Below are positions 22,719 through 29,915 of a DNA stretch of 32,417 nt, piece after piece. The DNA lies in IMG/VR virus record IMGVR_UViG_3300047359_000290, positions 1 to 32,417 of that record; one strand, given 5' to 3'. This DNA is from a virus. The notes below the pieces were generated by a model that worked only from the letters and a program-made list of their open reading frames with translations, searched no databases and was not told the DNA's origin. The position numbers and the translations under genes were made by a program. The first letter of the stretch is position 1. Each line of letters starts with the position of its first letter.

Positions 22719-23216
22719 ATGGAAAATAAAGAAATAAAAAGAATCTTCGTTGATATGGACGGAGTATTGGCAGATTTCAACACTGGTGTTGAAACTTTAA
22801 CAGGGAGAGAATTCCCTAATACCGACCAAGGTCATAACGATTATGACGAAAGGAAGGAAGAGTTAACGAACAAGAGATTGTTCAGAATGTTACCACCTAT
22901 GCCAGATATGTATGACTTAGTTGCATACATAAGACATACAGGACTTCCTTGGGAAATCTTGACTGCTGCAGGTGTTATCAACAGAGAATTAGTAGTGTTC
23001 GATAAGAACGAGTGGATTAGAGAACATGTCAGTCCTTCAGTGGTAGTCACTTGTACTATGACTGGTAGTCAGAAAGGTATGTTTGCAATCAAAGGAAGTG
23101 TTCTTATTGACGACAGACAAAAGAACCTTGATGCTTGGGAAGAGCATGGTGGAATTGGTATTTTACATACTAGTGCAGAAGACACCATTAACCAACTAAA
23201 GGAGTTAAGAAAGTAA
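22719..23216 (+). CDS. HAD-family 5'(3')-deoxyribonucleotidase-like phosphatase
   Basis: The HAD motif I FVDMDGVLADF (two catalytic Asp), a Thr-containing motif II region (EILTAAGV), Lys in GSQKGMFAI and motif IV VLIDDRQKNLDAW are all present, as in the NT5C-type deoxyribonucleotidases. It would dephosphorylate deoxynucleoside monophosphates and balance pools next to the reductase operon. The start is taken at ATG 22719, just after the upstream stop; ATG 22704 (MYTNSMENKE) is an alternative. Size (165 residues) is typical. Confidence 0.87.
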   Translation: MENKEIKRIFVDMDGVLADFNTGVETLTGREFPNTDQGHNDYDERKEELTNKRLFRMLPPMPDMYDLVAYIRHTGLPWEILTAAGVINRELVVFDKNEWIREHVSPSVVVTCTMTGSQKGMFAIKGSVLIDDRQKNLDAWEEHGGIGILHTSAEDTINQLKELRK

Positions 23217-23222
23217 ACTAAC

Positions 23223-23825
23223 ATGAAATTCGAAAATAGGGGAGACCATATCGGTGTCTTCCATGATGCAATATCTGATAGAATCTGCAATTATATTCTT
23301 GATAATTACAAATATTATGAAGAGGGTGGATGGACTACACATAGAAGAGAATATGATGGTGGTCTTGCAATTGATAAATCTGATAGAGCTGCAACCTTTG
23401 GTGCAATTTCACAAAGACCCCAATACAATAGATTAAGAGCAGAAAGAGAAGGATTCTTCTTTGACATTCTTAACAATGACCTTTTCCCTGCATATAAACA
23501 TGCATATAGTTTAAGAGAGGATGTTGATGTCTTTAGTTTTGATGGAAAGATACAGAAGACCGAAAAAACTGAGGGATTTCATCAATGGCATTATGAGGCA
23601 GATGGCCCACGTTCAAGACATAGAGTTCTTGCATGGATGTTATATCTAAACGATATCGAAGAGGGTGGAGAAACAGAATTTCTATATCAGAGTTGCAGAT
23701 TTAAACCAAGAAAGGGAACTGTTTTGATATGGCCTGGGCAATTCACACATATGCATCGTGGAAACCCACCTTTAAATGAGACTAAATACATATGTACAGG
23801 ATGGGGAGAATATTACAATGAGTAA
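23223..23825 (+). CDS. 2OG-Fe(II) oxygenase, prolyl-4-hydroxylase-like (200 aa)
   Basis: FHQWHYEADGP provides the His-x-Asp/Glu pair. HRVLAWMLYLNDIEEGGETE is the typical strand-turn pattern, and FKPRKGTVLIWPGQFTHMHR carries the distal His and a basic residue for 2OG. Complete triad, so it is probably active. In phages this family is common but substrates are unknown. ATG 23223 follows the nucleotidase by 6 nt and overlaps the next gene by 8. Confidence 0.88.
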   Translation: MKFENRGDHIGVFHDAISDRICNYILDNYKYYEEGGWTTHRREYDGGLAIDKSDRAATFGAISQRPQYNRLRAEREGFFFDILNNDLFPAYKHAYSLREDVDVFSFDGKIQKTEKTEGFHQWHYEADGPRSRHRVLAWMLYLNDIEEGGETEFLYQSCRFKPRKGTVLIWPGQFTHMHRGNPPLNETKYICTGWGEYYNE

Positions 23826-24054
23826 ATTGAAAGAACAACTAATACTTTTTTGGAGATGGATTTTCTCTGAAGAGTACGAAATAACTGTTTATCGTCAACA
23901 AGGTTTACAGGGAAACATGTATAAGTCAGTTTATACAGCAAAGAAACTTCTAATTCAGAATGAAAAACATTTAAAGTTTAGAGATTGGGATACCAAGAAG
24001 ATGGTAGAGATTCGTTCATCCAGTGGTTTAGACTATAAGATAGAGGAGAAATAA
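23818..24054 (+). CDS. Hypothetical protein (78 aa)
   Basis: The start is set at ATG 23818, overlapping the oxygenase stop; the longer frame from 23776 is inside that gene. The sequence MSKLKEQLILFWRWIFSEEY has an amphipathic or membrane-skimming helix followed by beta-rich EITVYRQQGLQGNMYKSVYT and MVEIRSSSGLDYKIEEK. No family recognised. TAATG link to the spanin-like gene downstream suggests co-translation. Confidence 0.65.
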   Translation: MSKLKEQLILFWRWIFSEEYEITVYRQQGLQGNMYKSVYTAKKLLIQNEKHLKFRDWDTKKMVEIRSSSGLDYKIEEK

Positions 24055-24437
24055 TGAATCAATTTTTTATCGCAATTATACTTGTACTTGGATTAGGTTC
24101 TTGGTATCTCTTTAATGAGAATCAAACACTTACTGCAAACAATATGAAACTTGAAGGTGCAGTAGAAGAACAAAAAAGAACAATGGTTGCAATGAAGGAG
24201 TCATTTGAGAAACAGGGTCAATCCTTGTTGAACATGACTCGTAAAGCAGCTCAGGCAGAAACGGAGAAAGCAGAATATCTTGCAATTTTCTCTAGACATA
24301 ATTTAGATTTACTTGCACTAAAGAAGCCAGGCATGATTGAATTGAGGTTCAACAATGCAAGTGAATTAGTAATGGAGGGATTGGAAAATGATACAGAAGA
24401 ACTTTATAAACTTACTGTGCCTAACACTACTGATTAG
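24054..24437 (+). CDS. Inner-membrane spanin-like protein (i-spanin candidate, 127 aa)
   Basis: One N-terminal transmembrane helix (FFIAIILVLGLGSWYLF) with a tiny cytoplasmic end is followed by a long periplasmic coiled coil (ENQTLTANNMKLEGAVEEQK to KAAQAETEKAEYL). This is the type II topology of Rz-like i-spanins. The next gene, overlapping in a different frame, encodes a lipoprotein, the expected o-spanin partner. Assigned by topology and arrangement; sequence similarity to known spanins was not testable. Confidence 0.65.
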   Translation: MNQFFIAIILVLGLGSWYLFNENQTLTANNMKLEGAVEEQKRTMVAMKESFEKQGQSLLNMTRKAAQAETEKAEYLAIFSRHNLDLLALKKPGMIELRFNNASELVMEGLENDTEELYKLTVPNTTD

Positions 24438-24915
24438 TGGTTGTTCACTCATACCTACAAGAGGTATTGAGATTAACAGCACACCAGTTAAGATAGACAT
24501 TTTACAACCCGACTTACCTCGACCAGTAGAATTGACTGCACCAAAATGGTTCGTAGTATCTGAAGCAAAGATAGTCAACCCATGTGTTAAGTCTTTATCA
24601 TTCGAACCTAAGAAATTCAATGACGAAGGTGTAGAACAACTTAAAAGACCTAAAACATGTGAGTTAACAGAAAGAGAGAATCCCGAGTGGCCAGTAGGTT
24701 ATACATATCTCGATAGATTCTTAGACGAAATGAAAACACAAAACAATGGTGATGTGTTATTCGTTGCAACAACTGTTGGTGATTACAAAGTCATGGCAGA
24801 AGACATGCAAGAACTAAAACGATACATCAAACAAATTGGTGAAGTCGTAATCTATTATCGTAATGTAACCATTAACGATGAAGATGCAGTTGGTGTTAAA
24901 GTCAAAAAGAAGTGA
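24388..24915 (+). CDS. Lipoprotein, o-spanin candidate (175 aa)
   Basis: ATG 24388 preceded by GGAGGG, overlapping the i-spanin candidate by 50 nt. MIQKNFINLLCLTLLISGCS is a lipoprotein signal with lipobox LISG-C, so the mature protein would begin at Cys and anchor in the outer membrane. The segment EINSTPVKIDILQPDLPRPV is Pro-rich like o-spanins, and TAPKWFVVSEAKIVNPC follows. The extra roughly 100 residues with an alpha/beta look (GDVLFVATTVGDYKVMAEDM) make it much longer than classical Rz1, so it may be a bifunctional lipoprotein. Confidence 0.65.
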   Translation: MIQKNFINLLCLTLLISGCSLIPTRGIEINSTPVKIDILQPDLPRPVELTAPKWFVVSEAKIVNPCVKSLSFEPKKFNDEGVEQLKRPKTCELTERENPEWPVGYTYLDRFLDEMKTQNNGDVLFVATTVGDYKVMAEDMQELKRYIKQIGEVVIYYRNVTINDEDAVGVKVKKK

Positions 24916-25679
24916 AACCAATAACTAACATCAATAGGGCAAAATGGTCTCCTGCACCTACAGCAGAATTGTTGGAATTATTCCCAACTTCAATGTTAAA
25001 GGGTGAGTTTGATTTACCACATGATGTTATTGCAGAGGACTGTCGTAGATTAGTTGCAGAGGTTAAGAACAGATATCCTAATGACACTGCAAGGAACTAC
25101 ACCACTTACTTTGACGAAGACTTAAGAGAAGAGACACATCAATTGCCATGGTTTACTGATTTTAGTAATACTGCAAAGGATACTTACATTGCATACATAG
25201 AATCACAATACAACATAGAAGTCAGAAACCTATGCAGAAATGATATACACCTCTTTGCATGGATAAGTGTTTATAATACACCACATCATCATCCAACACA
25301 TAATCATGAACATTGTCATGTTAGTGGAACTTACTATGTTCAATGTGAGAGAGACCAACAACCAATTAAATTTTTGAACCCAAGTTTACTTGCAACTGCA
25401 AATTTAAGAGCAGTATCGAATCCCCAAGAACAAGTGAGGCCAGATATGACAGTTATTGGGTCGGATGGACATCAACAAGAAGTACACTTTCATAATCAGA
25501 CAGGTGAATTTTTACTATGGCCCTCCTATCTACAACATGAAGTTCCAGCACATACTAATGGAGATGTTGATACCTATGAGAGAATTGCAATATCATTTAA
25601 TTTCAAACACAATGAACCCATTACAGATAACATGACTGGAACAAACCTACATTACGGAGAGGTGCTAACAGGTGAATAA
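24912..25679 (+). CDS. 2OG-Fe(II) oxygenase-like protein, TIGR02466-like (255 aa)
   Basis: GTG start at 24912 overlapping the previous TGA (GTGA). The core reads LFAWISVYNTPHHHPTHNHE followed by CHVSGTYYVQ, then GEFLLWPSYLQHEVPAH, with a downstream RIAISFNFK. These match the iron and 2OG ligand regions of the phage TIGR02466 oxygenase family as I remember it. An unusually His-rich stretch (PHHHPTHNHEHCH) surrounds the first ligand. Substrate unknown. Part of a compact run of oxygenase-like genes. Confidence 0.82.
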   Translation: MKPITNINRAKWSPAPTAELLELFPTSMLKGEFDLPHDVIAEDCRRLVAEVKNRYPNDTARNYTTYFDEDLREETHQLPWFTDFSNTAKDTYIAYIESQYNIEVRNLCRNDIHLFAWISVYNTPHHHPTHNHEHCHVSGTYYVQCERDQQPIKFLNPSLLATANLRAVSNPQEQVRPDMTVIGSDGHQQEVHFHNQTGEFLLWPSYLQHEVPAHTNGDVDTYERIAISFNFKHNEPITDNMTGTNLHYGEVLTGE

Positions 25680-26352
25680 GACATTTATATACGATGAGTT
25701 GTTTGCAGTCAACCCAAAACTAGAACATGAGTTTGATGGACTAACAATTACTATTCGTAATTTCTACGAGAACCCACAAGATATACATGACTTCGTAATG
25801 AATCGTCAGTTCCCTATGTGGAAATACAACACTGAAAGACAATCAAAGAATGGTATTGAATACAATGACTGTAGAATTGTAGATAAGATAGGGCATCCTA
25901 CAAGAAAGTATTTTGCAGACTTCGATAGAATACAAAACATATGCAGACAGTATTATTGGAAAGGGAATTATGATTGGACAAAGTTGCATGAGTTCAACTG
26001 TTTCCAAACCATAACAGAGTTTGATACCAAGATGCAACACTATCCACATATAGATTCTACCTTTGACACCCCCGACCACTTATCAACACTTAACATGCTT
26101 GTATATTTGGATAAACATCAGAGTGGTGGAACTGCAGTTTATAGAGGTGAGTGGATAACCAACGAAGAACACTTAGGTGTTCTATATCCAGTAGAAGAAA
26201 CCTTTGAGGTAGAACGAATCATCCCTGCAGAGTTTAACACTTGTGTTATATTTCCAGGCAATAGATTGCACGGTGCATGGATTGACGACTACACTAAATA
26301 TTCGGAAGAAAACTGGAGAATATCACAAGTCCAGTTTCTACAACCAAAATAG
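25672..26352 (+). CDS. 2OG-Fe(II) oxygenase-like protein, DUF6445-like (226 aa)
   Basis: GTG start at 25672, overlapping the previous gene by 8 nt. MQHYPHIDSTF contains the H-x-D pair; STLNMLVYLDKHQSGGTAVY is the beta-turn core; NTCVIFPGNRLHGAWIDD carries the distal His; ENWRISQVQFL supplies the Arg. The N-terminal region (LTITIRNFYENPQDIHDFVM) resembles the start of DUF6445-type proteins from memory. Complete triad, probably active. The following gene starts 8 nt after its stop. Confidence 0.8.
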   Translation: MNKTFIYDELFAVNPKLEHEFDGLTITIRNFYENPQDIHDFVMNRQFPMWKYNTERQSKNGIEYNDCRIVDKIGHPTRKYFADFDRIQNICRQYYWKGNYDWTKLHEFNCFQTITEFDTKMQHYPHIDSTFDTPDHLSTLNMLVYLDKHQSGGTAVYRGEWITNEEHLGVLYPVEETFEVERIIPAEFNTCVIFPGNRLHGAWIDDYTKYSEENWRISQVQFLQPK

Positions 26353-26359
26353 GAAAATT

Positions 26360-26971
26360 ATGAATCCATTTGAAATACACATAACAAGAGACATCATAGA
26401 CCCATCAACAATTGAGGGTATTATTGACATATTTGATAAAGAAGAGGTTGAAGAGGTTACACATACTGATAAGGGAGTATTCCCAGTAGTAATAGGTAAA
26501 TCCAATTCAATTCTAAAATATAATGATGGAAATAGAGAAATTTTGCTATGCCAGTCAAATGATGATTCGGGTGTATTCCTAAAGGTCGTTGATTGGGTCA
26601 GAGAATTTGTCCATCCGACACAAGATTTTGACAAGGTTGATGAGTGGAGAATAATATCATATCCACAAGGGTCAACACAAAACTGGTCAAAGGAAGATGA
26701 TGATTCTGTATTCACGGGAATAGCAATCATCGAGTTATGCAATGATTACAAGGGTGGAAACCTAATCGTTGACAATAACGTAATTGTAATGGAAGAGGGA
26801 GATGTTATTCAATTCAATAACCCCTCTCAAAGAAATTACGGAATGCCACCAGTAATGGATGGTGAAAGGTTAGTCTTAGAGTTATGGTATAGTCCATTTG
26901 AAGATGAACCCGAAGAAGAAATACAGGAATCTAGTGGTAAAGTATACCAAAAGGTTCAAATTAAAAGTTAG
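26360..26971 (+). CDS. 2OG-Fe(II) oxygenase-fold protein lacking the iron triad (203 aa)
   Basis: The start is taken at ATG 26360 behind AGGAAAAT; the longer frame from 26243 overlaps the previous gene. The fold signature is clear (ISYPQGSTQNW, IAIIELCNDYKGGNLIVDN, EEGDVIQFNNPSQRNYGMPP, ERLVLELWYS). However, where the H-x-D pair is expected there is NWSKEDDDS, and where the distal His is expected there is SQRNYG. It is therefore probably a non-catalytic relative, perhaps a partner or a binding protein. The C-terminal tail is acidic (EDEPEEEIQESS). Confidence 0.72.
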   Translation: MNPFEIHITRDIIDPSTIEGIIDIFDKEEVEEVTHTDKGVFPVVIGKSNSILKYNDGNREILLCQSNDDSGVFLKVVDWVREFVHPTQDFDKVDEWRIISYPQGSTQNWSKEDDDSVFTGIAIIELCNDYKGGNLIVDNNVIVMEEGDVIQFNNPSQRNYGMPPVMDGERLVLELWYSPFEDEPEEEIQESSGKVYQKVQIKS

Positions 26972-26974
26972 TTT

Positions 26975-27136
26975 ATGGAACTCTTTACACTGAGGTGTTC
27001 TGTTTGTAATGAGAAGGTGATTATCCAAGATGTTAAATACCATTCTGCTGACAAACAATACATTTTCTGTGGTGTAGAATGTAGTCATAAACATTACATG
27101 GAAAAAAGAAATGAGAAAACAAATAACAATACTTAA
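26975..27136 (+). CDS. Small zinc-finger-like protein (53 aa)
   Basis: MELFTLRCSVCNEKVIIQDV gives a CxxC knuckle, and YIFCGVECSHKHY a C-x3-C followed by His, resembling a TRASH/MYM-type metal-binding finger. The tail is Lys/Asn-rich. ATG 26975 lies 3 nt after the preceding stop. Confidence 0.68.
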   Translation: MELFTLRCSVCNEKVIIQDVKYHSADKQYIFCGVECSHKHYMEKRNEKTNNNT

Positions 27137-27197
27137 AATACTAACGTCCTTAACTGCAGGTATTCTATTCCTAGAACTAATACAGGTGTTTACATAA
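27111..27197 (+). CDS. Possible micro membrane protein (28 aa)
   Basis: ATG 27111 overlaps the previous gene in another frame and its stop TAA is shared by the next ATG. MRKQITILKILTSLTAGILF followed by LELIQVFT has a basic start and one hydrophobic helix. It fills the space between two genes with one-base overlap, the pattern used throughout this operon. Too short to be sure. Confidence 0.4.
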   Translation: MRKQITILKILTSLTAGILFLELIQVFT

Positions 27198-27364
27198 TGG
27201 CAAAAGCAAGTTCAAAGAAAAAACATAAGTCCTCCATCAATGGTAAGGGCAGAAAGGTAACATCAATAGGTAAAGCAGGTAGAGGTCGTTCAGTAAAACT
27301 AGGGACATCTACTATGAATAAATCAAAGAAAAGAAACATATCAGTTAACAGAGGACAAGGATAA
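27197..27364 (+). CDS. Small very basic protein (55 aa)
   Basis: MAKASSKKKHKSSINGKGRK, then SIGKAGRGRSVKLG and NKSKKRNISVNRGQG: roughly one third Lys/Arg with Gly/Ser and almost no acidic residue, so probably unstructured and nucleic-acid binding. Linked by one-base overlaps to neighbours on both sides. No family name. Confidence 0.65.
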   Translation: MAKASSKKKHKSSINGKGRKVTSIGKAGRGRSVKLGTSTMNKSKKRNISVNRGQG

Positions 27365-27582
27365 TGCCAATTAAATACGGAAAGACAGTAATTGCTAAAG
27401 ATAGAAATACTGGAAAACTAACAACAACTCATGATTACATTAAACAGAAATCAATCCAAGAATTGATTGAAGCATTTAATAAACCAGTCGTACCTAAACT
27501 AAGACAAAAGGTTAAAAACGAACTTGTCAGAAGAGGTGGAGTGGTATTTGTGGAGAAAGAGAATGAAACCTCTCTCATCTAA
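27364..27582 (+). CDS. Conserved small phage protein (72 aa)
   Basis: MPIKYGKTVIAKDRNTGKLT then THDYIKQKSIQELIEAFNKP and a basic end. I recall short proteins with the pattern GKTVIAKDRxTGKLT in marine T4-like phages, of unknown function. TAATG overlap upstream and a 20-nt overlap with the following oxygenase-like gene. Confidence 0.78.
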   Translation: MPIKYGKTVIAKDRNTGKLTTTHDYIKQKSIQELIEAFNKPVVPKLRQKVKNELVRRGGVVFVEKENETSLI

Positions 27583-28261
27583 AAAGATACAACACTTTCC
27601 CGATTGGGAATCACAACCAATAAATGGTGAAACATTTTCACCATTCGGGCCAGTTGTATATCTCGGAAAAATACATGACGAATTTATAGATGAGTTGAAT
27701 ACACATATCACAAACCTAAATGCATCGGGTGATGCAACAGATGTAAAAGGTCAACTTGCAGGTAGAGTTGAGAAACAACTCTTTCTACAGGACTTGATAT
27801 CTGATAAGTTAGAAGGACATATAAGACAACATATCGTAAACTTCACTAACCAACAGAACATGGGAATGGAAGACCACCATATAGTATCTGAGGGAGTTTG
27901 GTGCAATTGTGCATCAGCAAGAGATTTCAATCCAAGACACCAACATACAGGTAATTTCTCTTATGTTATCTACACCAAAAACACTGTAGACCCTACAGAT
28001 GTTGCCAATAACCCGTATGATAATGCACATGGTGACGAACCTAGTATTGCAGGTAATATAGAGTTATACTATGGTGAAATGTTGTTTATGAATCAATCAA
28101 GATTTATGCATATACCAGCAGAAGGAGACATCCTAGTCTTCCCTGCATGGTTACAACATTCAGTATATCCATTCTATTGTGATGGAGAAAGATGGAGTGT
28201 TGCAGGAAACTATAGGTTTGCCACTTACGAGGAACTTAACCCACCACAAGAAACAGACTAG
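27563..28261 (+). CDS. 2OG-Fe(II) oxygenase-like protein (232 aa)
   Basis: The start is set at ATG 27563 (GGAG 10 nt upstream, MKPLSSKKIQHFPDWESQ); the longer frame from 27524 lies deeper in the previous gene. DFNPRHQHTGNFSYVIYT holds the first ligands (H-x-H type), and GDILVFPAWLQHSVYPFY the distal His, followed by RWSVAGNYRF. NPRHQHTGNFSYVIY is a motif I recall from a T4-like phage oxygenase family. Probable active Fe(II) enzyme; substrate unknown. Its stop overlaps the GTG of the next gene. Confidence 0.8.
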   Translation: MKPLSSKKIQHFPDWESQPINGETFSPFGPVVYLGKIHDEFIDELNTHITNLNASGDATDVKGQLAGRVEKQLFLQDLISDKLEGHIRQHIVNFTNQQNMGMEDHHIVSEGVWCNCASARDFNPRHQHTGNFSYVIYTKNTVDPTDVANNPYDNAHGDEPSIAGNIELYYGEMLFMNQSRFMHIPAEGDILVFPAWLQHSVYPFYCDGERWSVAGNYRFATYEELNPPQETD

Positions 28262-28959
28262 TGTACGGGATTAAGAACATGAAGACCGATGAATGGGTCG
28301 GTCTTTACATGCATATACCTAAGACTGGTGGAAGTCGACTGAGAAATTCCATATACGAACAATTGGATACAGGTGATTACGACTGTTTCTGTACTCAAAT
28401 GTCTAAGGTATTACCTATCAATCAGAGAACCCTCGACTCACTAAATGTCGATGGACTAGCACATCTAACATTAGACCAAGCATTTCAAGTATTCCCAACA
28501 CTGGATGATTGGATAACAGAGAACAACATAGATGTCTTCACCATTACTCGTAATCCCTATGAGAGATTTGTATCATGCCTTAGGTTTCTACCCACTATGA
28601 TGCAACATGGAATAGACAAGGGAGATAAGATTCCAAGATATGGTGGAAGTATGACCCCTAGTGAATTTCATGCAATCGTTACTACTGGTTTATTTCGACA
28701 ACAGAGTGATTGGATAAACAGAAATGGTACACCTTACACTAGAGTGTTACATTTAGACGAAATTAAGGGTAAGTCGAATGTTCACATCACAGAAAATCTA
28801 TACTGCGATTTCAGTCAAGTGGATGGGTCAATGGAACAAGTTGCAGAGCATATCCACAAGAGTTCCTATGTCATTCCTAAATTTACACTGGATGAAGAGA
28901 CAAAGAAGTTCGTGCAGTGGTTATGGAAAGATGATATCAAAAACCCTCTAGTCAGATAG
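28261..28959 (+). CDS. Sulfotransferase-family protein (232 aa)
   Basis: GTG at 28261 (or ATG at 28279). GLYMHIPKTGGSRLRNSIY is the 5'-phosphosulfate-binding loop of the sulfotransferase family, and VFTITRNPYERFVSCLRFL the 3'-phosphate-binding motif (RNPxER). This points to transfer of sulfate from PAPS, probably to a sugar or small molecule. PAPS would come from the host. It could modify host surface glycans or virion glycoconjugates. It is the last gene before the outer-membrane protein cassette. Confidence 0.85.
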   Translation: MYGIKNMKTDEWVGLYMHIPKTGGSRLRNSIYEQLDTGDYDCFCTQMSKVLPINQRTLDSLNVDGLAHLTLDQAFQVFPTLDDWITENNIDVFTITRNPYERFVSCLRFLPTMMQHGIDKGDKIPRYGGSMTPSEFHAIVTTGLFRQQSDWINRNGTPYTRVLHLDEIKGKSNVHITENLYCDFSQVDGSMEQVAEHIHKSSYVIPKFTLDEETKKFVQWLWKDDIKNPLVR

Positions 28960-28977
28960 ACTCATTTGTTGTATAAT
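28949..28977 (+). promoter_or_regulatory. Sigma70-type promoter for the outer-membrane protein gene
   Basis: A perfect -10 TATAAT (28972-28977), 17 nt after a weak -35 TAGTCA (28949-28954, 4 of 6), placed after the preceding gene's end. The start site would be near 28984, just before the TAGGAGG ribosome-binding site. Confidence 0.6.
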
Positions 28978-28997
28978 AGATGGTTAGGAGGTATATT

Positions 28998-29600
28998 ATG
29001 AAAAATATACTATTAGGACTATTTGTCCTATCAACATCTGCATTTGCAGGTGTAAATGGAAGCATAGGTTACTCAAGTGACTATATGTGGAGAGGTGTCA
29101 GTCAATCGGCAGGTGCATCATCGTTTAATGCAGGTATCGAATTGGATTCTAACGGATTCTTTGTTGGTGCATGGATTGGTGAGGTGGACTTCGGAGACGA
29201 AGCAACTCAAGAACAAGACCTATATCTAGGATATAACTTAGATGTCATGGACAATTTAGATGTCCAGTTAGGTCTCATTCAGTATCGTTATGACAAGGGT
29301 GATTACGATACAGTTGAAGAGGGATTTGTAAAGGTAGGATATAACAATCTAACCGTTTCATATTTCTTAGATACGGATACTGAAGACGACTATGCACATG
29401 TATCATATGATTTATGGTTTGTGAATGGTGTTGATGCTACTATCGGATATGGATATCACGATAGAAACGATGACTTCTCAACATTGAGTTTGTCCAAAGA
29501 CTTCAATAACTTTACACTAAGTGCATTGATTATGTTGGATGAGGCATTTGAGAATCAAACATCTGATTCAGTATCATTCGGATTATCTTATAATTTCTAA
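28998..29600 (+). CDS. Outer-membrane beta-barrel protein with signal peptide (TIGR02001-like, 200 aa)
   Basis: ATG 28998 is preceded by a near-perfect TAGGAGG (28985-28991); an upstream in-frame ATG at 28980 would add a tail before the signal. MKNILLGLFVLSTSAFAG is a cleavable signal peptide (AFA-G). The mature part alternates polar and hydrophobic residues in about eight strands (for example YSSDYMWRGVSQSAGASSFN, FFVGAWIGEVDFGDE, YLGYNLD), ends in Phe as outer-membrane barrels do, and resembles the proteobacterial TIGR02001 family. A host-type outer-membrane protein on a phage suggests receptor masking, superinfection exclusion or permeability change. It has its own promoter and terminator. 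Confidence 0.85.
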   Translation: MKNILLGLFVLSTSAFAGVNGSIGYSSDYMWRGVSQSAGASSFNAGIELDSNGFFVGAWIGEVDFGDEATQEQDLYLGYNLDVMDNLDVQLGLIQYRYDKGDYDTVEEGFVKVGYNNLTVSYFLDTDTEDDYAHVSYDLWFVNGVDATIGYGYHDRNDDFSTLSLSKDFNNFTLSALIMLDEAFENQTSDSVSFGLSYNF

Positions 29601-29623
29601 GATAACCATGGTAAAATAAAGAC

Positions 29624-29649
29624 AGGGGTCGGTTGACCCCTTCTTTTTG
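29624..29649 (+). terminator. Rho-independent terminator after the outer-membrane protein gene
   Basis: AGGGGTC (29624-29630), loop GGTT, GACCCCT (29635-29641) give a perfect 7-bp GC-rich stem, followed by TCTTTTTGT. It lies 24 nt after the stop codon and closes the cassette that begins at 28949. Confidence 0.88.
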
Positions 29650-29650
29650 T

Positions 29651-29662
29651 CTAAATACTATT
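29651..29662 (+). promoter_or_regulatory. T4 late promoter CTAAATACTATT
   Basis: CTAAATACTATT matches the extended T4 late consensus (TATAAATACTATT) and lies directly after the terminator. The transcript would begin near 29663 and run into the small gene at 29766. Confidence 0.7.
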
Positions 29663-29681
29663 GTGTCACATAAATGACACA
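29662..29681 (+). repeat. Hairpin at the 5' end of a late transcript
   Basis: TGTGTCA (29662-29668), loop CATAAA, TGACACA (29675-29681): a perfect 7-bp stem starting at the predicted +1 of the late promoter at 29651. A 5'-terminal stem of this sort could protect the mRNA from decay or act as a regulator site. Confidence 0.6.
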
Positions 29682-29765
29682 TAACCGAAACAATTAAGAC
29701 ACAAAGACTAAGTAGGGAAACCGAAGTGCAGTTGTCGGATAGTTTCAACATAACAGGAGATAACA

Positions 29766-29873
29766 ATGCGACATTATGCATCATTGTCTGCCTCGGTTCA
29801 TTCCTTTGCAGATAAATTTCATTCACTCATGAAGAGTGGCAGACTCAATAAAGTAATTAAACTTTCTTTCTAA
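29766..29873 (+). CDS. Small basic protein (35 aa)
   Basis: ATG 29766 with an excellent ribosome-binding site (AGGAGAT, 29755-29761). The product begins MRHYASLSASVHSFADKFHS and ends NKVIKLSF; it is His/Ser/Lys-rich with an amphipathic helix. The strong RBS, the dedicated late promoter and the roughly 100-nt structured leader argue for a real gene despite its size. Function unknown. Confidence 0.6.
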   Translation: MRHYASLSASVHSFADKFHSLMKSGRLNKVIKLSF

Positions 29874-29879
29874 AATTAC

Positions 29880-29909
29880 TTGACAGGACTCATGTGTTCG
29901 TAGTATAAT
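29880..29909 (+). promoter_or_regulatory. Consensus sigma70 promoter TTGACA-18-TATAAT, 6 nt before ATG
   Basis: Both hexamers are perfect (29880-29885 and 29904-29909) with an 18-nt spacer. The ATG at 29916 starts 6 nt after the -10, so the expected +1 is the A of the start codon. Likely an early promoter. Confidence 0.85.
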
Positions 29910-29915
29910 GGACAC

